Positions 6,275 through 10,262 of a stretch of DNA of 10,262 nt are shown here, piece by piece. Origin of the DNA: Pseudomonadota bacterium (GTDB lineage Bacteria; Pseudomonadota; Gammaproteobacteria; Acidithiobacillales; Acidithiobacillaceae). How positions within the stretch are numbered: the first letter of the stretch is position 1; every line of letters starts with the position of its first letter. Made by a program: the position numbers and the translations under genes. The stretch lies in the NCBI GenBank assembly GCA_021818125.1, contig JAKAFG010000055.1, positions 1-10,262 of the forward strand, written 5' to 3'. The notes under the pieces are model-generated. The model did no database searches, was not told where the DNA came from, and saw only the letters and a program-made list of their open reading frames with translations.

Positions 6275-6535
6275 TTACTCTTCCTGAATGCTGGCCGCGT
6301 CCTGGATAGACGGGCGATGAGACTGTAACCACTGGTCGAATTGGGCAGGGGCTACGGCTTGGGCAGACTGGTTGGCCTGTCGAACGGATTCCAGTAATTC
6401 TTCACGGAGGATGATCACGTCGTGGGCACTCTCTATCCCCAATCGCACCTGACCGTCTTCAATACGGGTGACGACGATACGGATATCGTCGCCGATACAG
6501 ATGGCCTGACCGCGGCGCCGGGTGAGCACGAGCAT
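6275..6535 (-). CDS. csrA: Carbon storage regulator CsrA, C-terminally extended
   Basis: CsrA is a small dimeric RNA-binding protein that represses or stabilises mRNAs by binding GGA motifs in leaders. The 86-residue product begins MLVLTRRRGQAICIGDDIRI and keeps L4, R6/R7, the GxQVRLGI strand (28-34) and R44 in LREE (43-46), all key positions in characterised CsrA. It extends about 25 residues beyond the usual 60-65 residues of gammaproteobacterial CsrA, with a Gln/Ala-rich helix-like tail (about 50-86). The ATG lies 1 nt after the flgN stop and the stop lies 2 nt before fliW, so the three genes are tightly coupled. This points to a flagellum-dedicated, FliW-controlled CsrA rather than the global copy, which I would expect elsewhere in the genome. 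Confidence 0.95.
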   Translation of the reverse strand: MLVLTRRRGQAICIGDDIRIVVTRIEDGQVRLGIESAHDVIILREELLESVRQANQSAQAVAPAQFDQWLQSHRPSIQDAASIQEE

Positions 6536-6536
6536 C

Positions 6537-6938
6537 TCAGGCGCTGCCGATCAGGTGCCGCTGGGTAGTGTTCTGAGTGGTCCCGCCATCGGTGTAGAGT
6601 GGATCATTGGTCCCAAAGAGAATTTGCCAGGCACCTTGGTTAAAACGCTCCAGGGCGCCGATGATCTGCCCATTCTGCTGGTTGTGCTGAACGATCTTCT
6701 CCAGCAGTGCTCGGCGTTGCGCTTGCAGACCCATGCGGGTGACAGTAGATGACTGCGTGCGGCGCTGGGATTCGAGGGCGCTGATGGTCTGGTAGAGCCG
6801 CTCTTTTTCTGCAGCAATGGGTTCCAGTTCTGTCATGATCCCAGACTGCAGGCAACGCCCTTCCTGATGCAGCAACTGGAGCAAGGCCTCCAGCACGCCG
6901 ATTTGGAGTTGCAGTGCCGTGTCCGTCTGGCTATCCAT
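6537..6938 (-). CDS. flgN: FlgN-family export chaperone for hook-filament junction proteins
   Basis: FlgN is a cytoplasmic chaperone that delivers FlgK and FlgL to the flagellar export gate. The 133-residue product is almost wholly helical and coiled-coil-like, has the EKERLYQTI segment (64-72) and the late NGQIIGALERFNQGAWQIL (88-106), and ends in a short G/Y tail with LYTDGGTTQ typical of the family. FlgN proteins are poorly conserved, so position supports the call: directly after flgM (3-nt gap) and before csrA (1-nt gap). Translation probably couples to flgM, whose stop precedes the ATG in TGATGAATG. Confidence 0.88.
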   Translation of the reverse strand: MDSQTDTALQLQIGVLEALLQLLHQEGRCLQSGIMTELEPIAAEKERLYQTISALESQRRTQSSTVTRMGLQAQRRALLEKIVQHNQQNGQIIGALERFNQGAWQILFGTNDPLYTDGGTTQNTTQRHLIGSA

Positions 6939-6941
6939 TCA

Positions 6942-7274
6942 TCAGGCCTTGTTGTTGGTGGTCAAGGGCAGGAACTGCTGTGCGTCCTGGGTGAGCCCCT
7001 GTCCGATGCGCTGCGGCGAGACCTGATAAGTGCCGTTGGCGATGGCTGATTTGATGCCCTGCACGCGCCCGGCGGTTGCGGGTGCGGAGGTCTGCGCGGC
7101 GAGCAGGCTGCGGGCCGCAGGAGACAGAGTGACATGGTCCTGCGCCACGACCGGACCTTTGGCGGTCCGCGCGGTACCGACCCCGGAGGCCGGCTGATTC
7201 GCCGTGACCGCCGGATCGGCGTTTGTCCGCACCTTCGTGCCGGGTAAACCGGAATAAGGGTTAATCGGGTTCAT
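6942..7274 (-). CDS. flgM: Anti-sigma-28 factor FlgM
   Basis: FlgM binds sigma-28 (FliA) and keeps late flagellar genes off until it is exported through the completed hook. The 110-residue product has an unstructured N-terminal half rich in Ala, Thr and Pro, as expected for an exported protein, the segment DHVTLSPAARSLLAA (46-60), and the sigma-binding helical region RVQGIKSAIANGTYQVSPQ (70-88). It begins MNPINPYSGL and has AGAGGAGA upstream. It lies between flgA and flgN, the usual order. Besides read-through from flgA it has its own sigma-28-like promoter at 7310-7337, which would give the known feedback loop in which FliA makes its own inhibitor. Confidence 0.94.
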   Translation of the reverse strand: MNPINPYSGLPGTKVRTNADPAVTANQPASGVGTARTAKGPVVAQDHVTLSPAARSLLAAQTSAPATAGRVQGIKSAIANGTYQVSPQRIGQGLTQDAQQFLPLTTNNKA

Positions 7275-7309
7275 GACGACAGATTCTCCTCTTTACGCTT
7301 AAATCTGTG

Positions 7310-7337
7310 ATACGGCACATTGAAGCAGGAACTGAAG
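7310..7337 (-). promoter_or_regulatory. Sigma-28 (FliA)-like promoter of flgM
   Basis: On the minus strand the sequence reads CTTCAGTT, 11 bases, then GTGCCGTAT. Blocks and spacing are identical to the element before cheY (3166-3193). The predicted start is near 7302, giving a leader of about 28 nt before the flgM ATG at 7274. It lies in the 98-nt gap between flgA and flgM, where I see no terminator. Confidence 0.6.
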
Positions 7338-7372
7338 GGTAATACAAAAACTTTCGAGAAACAGATCGTTAT

Positions 7373-8101
7373 TCAGAACGGTACCACCACAGCGCCCCTG
7401 GCCGTAACGGTACCGCGGATCACCCTGCCGGATTGCATGTTGCGCACCAAAATAGCCTGTCCGGGGCGGCCATTTTCGATGGCATTGGCGATGGTGGCGA
7501 TACGAATGCCATCCCCCTCCGCATATAAGGTGACCTGTTCGCCGGCACGAACAACCTCCGGCGCATTGAGCATGGATGTGGTAATAGGTTGTCCAGCCAG
7601 CGTGCCAAAACGCAGAACCTGGCCAATCGCTTGCTGCGGATCGCTCAGCGCATTACCACCAAGACCATTCGTGTCGCGCTGAACCACACTGAGATCCGCG
7701 GCGCTGAGCACCCGGTCGGCGCTCAGCGGTCGGGCCGCGACCACTACGTTTTGATTGATGGCGAGCCGTACCGGTAAATAGAGCTTCCAGGGCGAAGGGC
7801 TTGAGCAGCTTACCGTTATGGTTTGGTTGCCATAGGGGTTGCTATAGCCGAAAAAGCCGAGTTGCAAGTGGTCGCAGGCGGGGAAGCGCAAGCCCGGTGC
7901 GGGGCCATCTACGTGAATCTTGGCGTTGCTGATATTGGCGGGAAGGTGGTTGCGCACAAAGCGGGTAACGGTAGCACGGATGGCTTCGGCGCTTTCCGTC
8001 GCAGCGCTCACCGGCAGCGAGCAGGCAAGCAGGAGCAGGGCGGTGCAGGATGCCACCGCCTTGTTCCCCGAGTGTTTTGCCAGGTTGGTCCTCTTCATCA
8101 T
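7373..8101 (-). CDS. flgA: Flagellar P-ring assembly chaperone FlgA
   Basis: FlgA is a periplasmic chaperone needed to assemble the P ring of FlgI around the rod. The 242-residue product starts MMKRTNLAKHSGNKAVAS and has a Sec signal peptide: basic n-region, hydrophobic core ALLLLACSLP (21-30) and likely cleavage after VSA (31-33). LLAC in the core resembles a weak lipobox, but family members are soluble. The C-terminal half holds the SAF-like domain, with VVAARPLSADRVLSAADL and a final RVIRGTVTARGAVVVPF. The open frame continues upstream to 8215, but the sigma-54 promoter at 8162-8147 predicts transcription from about 8136, which excludes those starts. That leaves the ATG pair at 8101/8098. 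The ribosome-binding site there is weak. It is first in the flgA-flgM-flgN-csrA-fliW unit. Confidence 0.93.
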   Translation of the reverse strand: MMKRTNLAKHSGNKAVASCTALLLLACSLPVSAATESAEAIRATVTRFVRNHLPANISNAKIHVDGPAPGLRFPACDHLQLGFFGYSNPYGNQTITVSCSSPSPWKLYLPVRLAINQNVVVAARPLSADRVLSAADLSVVQRDTNGLGGNALSDPQQAIGQVLRFGTLAGQPITTSMLNAPEVVRAGEQVTLYAEGDGIRIATIANAIENGRPGQAILVRNMQSGRVIRGTVTARGAVVVPF

Positions 8102-8146
8102 CGTGCCCACGTCTGCCTGGCAATTGCCCATGCCATAGCCACGATA

Positions 8147-8162
8147 AGCAAATAGTGTGCCA
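8147..8162 (-). promoter_or_regulatory. Sigma-54 promoter of flgA (consensus match)
   Basis: The minus strand reads TGGCAC-ACTAT-TTGCT, a full match to the -24/-12 consensus TGGCAC-N5-TTGCW, including the GG-N10-GC core. Predicted start is about 8136, 35-38 nt before the flgA start codon pair. It implies an RpoN-dependent transcript activated by an enhancer-binding protein, as for mid-class flagellar genes in Pseudomonas and Vibrio. Confidence 0.8.
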
Positions 8163-8434
8163 TTTTCCAGGGGTGCTTTGGAATGGGAAGCGGGGGCCTC
8201 CTCTCGCTTGGCCAAAGGTACTGGAGCTCGGTGATAAGTGCCATCGCGGGGTGGAGGTTATTTGAGGGTGCCGGATAGCCGTCTTGGCGGTGTCGGCAAA
8301 ATTATGCCGCTACCGTGGTGCACAAAGGTGTCCCCGGTATGTTTGTGCCGGTTTTGACGCCCGTTGGTTTTTCTAAACTGAGGCTGACGTAAAAAATCAC
8401 ACAAAACTCACCGGTTGGCTCAGGTGCGCTATCC
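8163..8434. promoter_or_regulatory. Region between the divergent flgA and flgB promoters
   Basis: These 272 bases separate the two sigma-54 elements and contain no supported gene; the open frame entering from flgA lies upstream of its promoter. The region holds a spaced inverted repeat, GCACAAA/TTTGTGC (8320-8348), and a smaller one, CGGCA/TGCCG (8294-8309). It is the natural place for an enhancer-binding protein serving one or both operons. I see no other promoter or terminator here. Confidence 0.5.
8320..8348. repeat. Inverted repeat, candidate upstream activator site
   Basis: GCACAAA (8320-8326) and TTTGTGC (8342-8348) are a perfect 7-bp inverted repeat separated by 15 bases, so the arm centres lie 22 bp apart, about two helical turns. 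The dyad centre (about 8334) is about 127 bp upstream of the predicted flgB start and about 198 bp from the flgA start. These distances suit an enhancer for sigma-54 promoters. Assignment to a specific activator is not possible. Confidence 0.35.
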
Positions 8435-8450
8435 AGGCATGTATTTTGCT
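8435..8450 (+). promoter_or_regulatory. Sigma-54-type promoter of flgB
   Basis: The sequence AGGCAT-GTATT-TTGCT has the invariant GG-N10-GC spacing of sigma-54 promoters and a perfect -12 block; the -24 block differs from TGGCAC at its first and last bases. The predicted start is about 8461, giving a 31-nt leader that ends in the strong GGAGGAGGAGG site of flgB. Its mirror-image partner drives flgA. Confidence 0.65.
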
Positions 8451-8491
8451 CGCACTGTCACATGATGATTTGTGTGGAGGAGGAGGCTGGT

Positions 8492-8905
8492 ATGGGCGGT
8501 TTTCTGGATCAGGCACTCAATCCCCTTGCAGATGCCTTACGGGTCAGTGGTTACCGGCAGCAATTGCTGTCGGCCAATATTGCTAACGCCGATACACCGA
8601 ACTACAAGGCGGTGGATATTCCGTTCAGCAAAACCTTGAAAGCGGTTCAGGCGGGTGATCAGGGGGGGCTGGCCCTGCAGACGGATAATGCGCGGCAACT
8701 GGCGGGATCGCCTGCCAGCGCAGGCCTAGCGGCCTTTGTGCATTATCAGCGCGGTAGCCAGGTGGGCCTGGACGGCAACTCTGTAGACATGAACCGCGAA
8801 CAGGCCAGTTTTTTGCAGAATAGTGTCGTATATCAGGCTGATCTGACTTTTCTGACAGGTGAAATCAAAACCCTGAACTCAGTCATCACCGGCAACGTGA
8901 TTTAA
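8492..8905 (+). CDS. flgB: Flagellar proximal rod protein FlgB
   Basis: FlgB is a proximal rod subunit of the flagellar basal body, exported by the type III system. The 137-residue product carries the rod/hook family signature near its N-terminus (SANIANADTPNYKAVDI, 27-43), a variable middle, and a C-terminal amphipathic helix with NREQASFLQNSVVYQADLTF. An in-frame ATG at 8462 would add 10 residues, but the predicted transcript begins at about 8461. The ATG at 8492 has GGAGGAGGAGG just upstream, so I take 8492. It is first in flgB-flgC-flgD-flgE. Confidence 0.95.
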   Translation: MGGFLDQALNPLADALRVSGYRQQLLSANIANADTPNYKAVDIPFSKTLKAVQAGDQGGLALQTDNARQLAGSPASAGLAAFVHYQRGSQVGLDGNSVDMNREQASFLQNSVVYQADLTFLTGEIKTLNSVITGNVI

Positions 8906-8923
8906 AGTAAGGAGAGGTTCGAT

Positions 8924-9334
8924 ATGTCCATGTTTTCAGTGCTCGATGTGGCCAGTTCGGCGCTTACCGCGCAGAGCTATCGCTTGAATGTGGTGGCGAG
9001 TAATCTGGCTAATGCCAATTCTGCGACGAGTTCGAACGGGCAGCCCTATCGTGCCCGGGAGGTGGTATTCGCTGCTCAGCCTCTCTCCGGTAATGCTGCG
9101 CCTGCCGGCGTCAGCGGTGTGCAGGTGGCGGGCGTGGTGACCAAGCCAGGACCCTTCAAGATGGTATATCAACCAGGCAATCCCCTTGCTGATAAGGCGG
9201 GCTATGTGAAAATGCCTAACGTCAATCCAGTGGATGAGATGGTGAATATGATCTCGGCATCCCGTGCCTACCAGGCCAATGTCAATGTCATGAATACCGC
9301 CAAAATCCTGCTGCAAAAAACACTCACCCTATAG
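8924..9334 (+). CDS. flgC: Flagellar proximal rod protein FlgC
   Basis: FlgC is a rod subunit next to FlgB. The 136-residue product has the N-terminal rod motif (SALTAQSYRLNVVASNLANAN), a short middle domain, the conserved YVKMPNVNPVDEMVNMI segment (94-110) and the C-terminal helix SRAYQANVNVMNTAKILL (113-130) typical of FlgC. The length fits the family. The ribosome-binding site AAGGAGAGG precedes the ATG, and the gap after flgB is 18 nt. Confidence 0.97.
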   Translation: MSMFSVLDVASSALTAQSYRLNVVASNLANANSATSSNGQPYRAREVVFAAQPLSGNAAPAGVSGVQVAGVVTKPGPFKMVYQPGNPLADKAGYVKMPNVNPVDEMVNMISASRAYQANVNVMNTAKILLQKTLTL

Positions 9335-9344
9335 GAGCCTGATC

Positions 9345-10040
9345 ATGAGCGTCAATTCTCTGACATCCAGCGTCAATCCTTTTTACGCCTCTCTGCAGAG
9401 TAGTTCAGCGGCAAGCTCGGGTAGTGCGAGCAGCGGCGCCAGCGGGCTCGCCAGCGAGAATACCTTTTACAACCTGCTGGTCACCCAGTTGACTAATCAG
9501 GATCCGCTCAATCCGATGAGTAATTCGCAGCTTTCGTCACAGTTGGCGCAGTTCAGTGTCGCCAACGGGGTGCAGGCCATTCAGGGGTCGCTGAGTTCGT
9601 TGATGGGGCAGATCAACCAGAATCAGGGCTTGCAGGCGGCCTCCCTGATCGGCAGGTCGGTCACGACCTCCGGCAATCAACTGACTCTAAATGGCGGTAC
9701 TTCAATGGGCGCCTATGACCTCAGCAGCGGTGCCAGCGCTGTCGATGTGTTAGTACAGAACAGCGCCGGGCAAACCCTGGCGGTGTTGCCCCAGGGAGCG
9801 CAGGCGGCGGGGATGCAGAGTTTTAGCTGGAATGGTGCCGATGCCAGCGGCAACGCCTTGCCGAACGGAACGTATCAATTTTCGGTGCAGGCGAGTGGAG
9901 CCAACGGCCAGAGTGTCAGCAGTACGCCCTACATGGCGGGGGTCGTCAACGGCGTTACTTTAGGCGCTGCGGGGCCAACCCTGGAACTACAGGGTCAGCA
10001 AGGTTCAGTACCCTTCAGTGCCGTTCAGAATATCATTTAA
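9345..10040 (+). CDS. flgD: Flagellar hook cap / hook assembly protein FlgD
   Basis: FlgD forms the cap under which hook subunits polymerise and is discarded later. The 231-residue product begins with a Ser/Ala/Gly-rich export segment (1-37), then the diagnostic FYNLLVTQLTNQDPLNPM (41-58) followed by SSQLAQFSVANGVQAI. The C-terminal part has the FlgD hook-associated fold, with FSWNGADASGNALPNGTY (around 161-178) and a final TLELQGQQGSVPFSAVQNI. Length is normal. AGGAG precedes the ATG and the gap after flgC is 10 nt. Confidence 0.97.
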   Translation: MSVNSLTSSVNPFYASLQSSSAASSGSASSGASGLASENTFYNLLVTQLTNQDPLNPMSNSQLSSQLAQFSVANGVQAIQGSLSSLMGQINQNQGLQAASLIGRSVTTSGNQLTLNGGTSMGAYDLSSGASAVDVLVQNSAGQTLAVLPQGAQAAGMQSFSWNGADASGNALPNGTYQFSVQASGANGQSVSSTPYMAGVVNGVTLGAAGPTLELQGQQGSVPFSAVQNII

Positions 10041-10052
10041 GGGGTAGGTGAT

Positions 10053-10262
10053 ATGGGAACTTTCAATACGGCGTTAAGTGGCCTGCAAGCGGCGAGCACC
10101 AATCTGCAGGTGCTCGGCAATAACATCTCCAACGCCAATACGGTGGGTTTCAAGGGTTCCAACGCCCAGTTTGCCGATGCCTATGCGGCGGCGATGGCCA
10201 ACGCCGCGCCGACTCAGGGGCAGGTGGGTATTGGTACCCAGGTGCAGACCATCGCCCAGCAA
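10053..10262 (+). CDS. flgE: Flagellar hook protein FlgE, N-terminal 70 codons
   Basis: The frame starts at an ATG 12 nt after flgD, with a weak G-rich site (GGGGTAGG) upstream, and stays open to the window end. The translation begins MGTFNTALSGLQAASTNLQV, then GNNISNANTVGFKGSNAQFADAYA, the standard N-terminal rod/hook domain. FlgF and FlgG share this signature, but position right after flgD and the GFKGSNAQFADAYA pattern favour FlgE. The remaining several hundred residues lie outside the window. Confidence 0.9.
   Translation, partial: MGTFNTALSGLQAASTNLQVLGNNISNANTVGFKGSNAQFADAYAAAMANAAPTQGQVGIGTQVQTIAQQ

Noticed and set aside
8102..8215. Upstream in-frame starts for FlgA, including the ATG at 8131
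   Set aside because: They lie upstream of, or within about 5 nt of, the start predicted from the consensus sigma-54 promoter, and they would bury the signal peptide.

Overview
The window is a flagellar and chemotaxis locus from a motile, polarly flagellated Gram-negative bacterium. FlgA, FlgB, FlgC, FlgD and FlgE, a MotD-type stator protein, CheZ and sigma-54/sigma-28-type promoters point to a gammaproteobacterium or a close relative such as Acidithiobacillia. The genus is my inference; no rRNA or housekeeping marker is present. Base composition and codon use look uniform, and there is no tRNA, insertion sequence, phage gene or CRISPR array.

Layout. (1) 1-4815, minus strand, read right to left: motD (stator, 4815-3964), a SPOR-domain membrane protein (3942-3214), then, after a 205-nt gap holding a sigma-28-like promoter and a structured leader, cheY (3008-2589), a short cheZ (2592-2104) and cheA (2101-11). 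The last three are coupled by 4-nt or near-zero spacing. The first bases of a further co-translated gene lie at 11-1. (2) 4816-5048 is a divergent intergenic region with a FleQ-box-like palindrome. (3) 5049-5795, plus strand: a YcgR-type PilZ protein. (4) 8101-5775, minus strand: flgA-flgM-flgN-csrA-fliW. The last four genes are almost gapless, and fliW runs 21 bp into the 3' end of ycgR. (5) 8102-8491 is a divergent regulatory region with one sigma-54-type promoter facing each way. (6) 8492-10262, plus strand: flgB, flgC, flgD and the start of flgE.

How the genes work together. CheA, CheY and CheZ set the rotational bias of the motor, MotD anchors the stator, and YcgR is a candidate c-di-GMP brake. 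FlgA-E build the P ring, rod and hook. FlgM holds back sigma-28 until the hook is finished, and FlgN chaperones the hook-filament junction proteins. FliW and CsrA form a post-transcriptional switch known mainly from Bacillus and Campylobacter. The promoters fit a tiered cascade: sigma-54 for flgA and flgB (rod/hook class), and a sigma-28-like element shared exactly by cheY and flgM (late class).

Most unusual points: the FliW-CsrA pair with a C-terminally extended CsrA in a gammaproteobacterial-style flgAMN operon; a tandem repeat in the CheA linker that resembles the CheY-docking peptides of FliM and CheZ; an orphan motD followed by a SPOR protein; and the matched regulatory motifs. I see no wholly new system. 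The novelty is in how known parts are combined.
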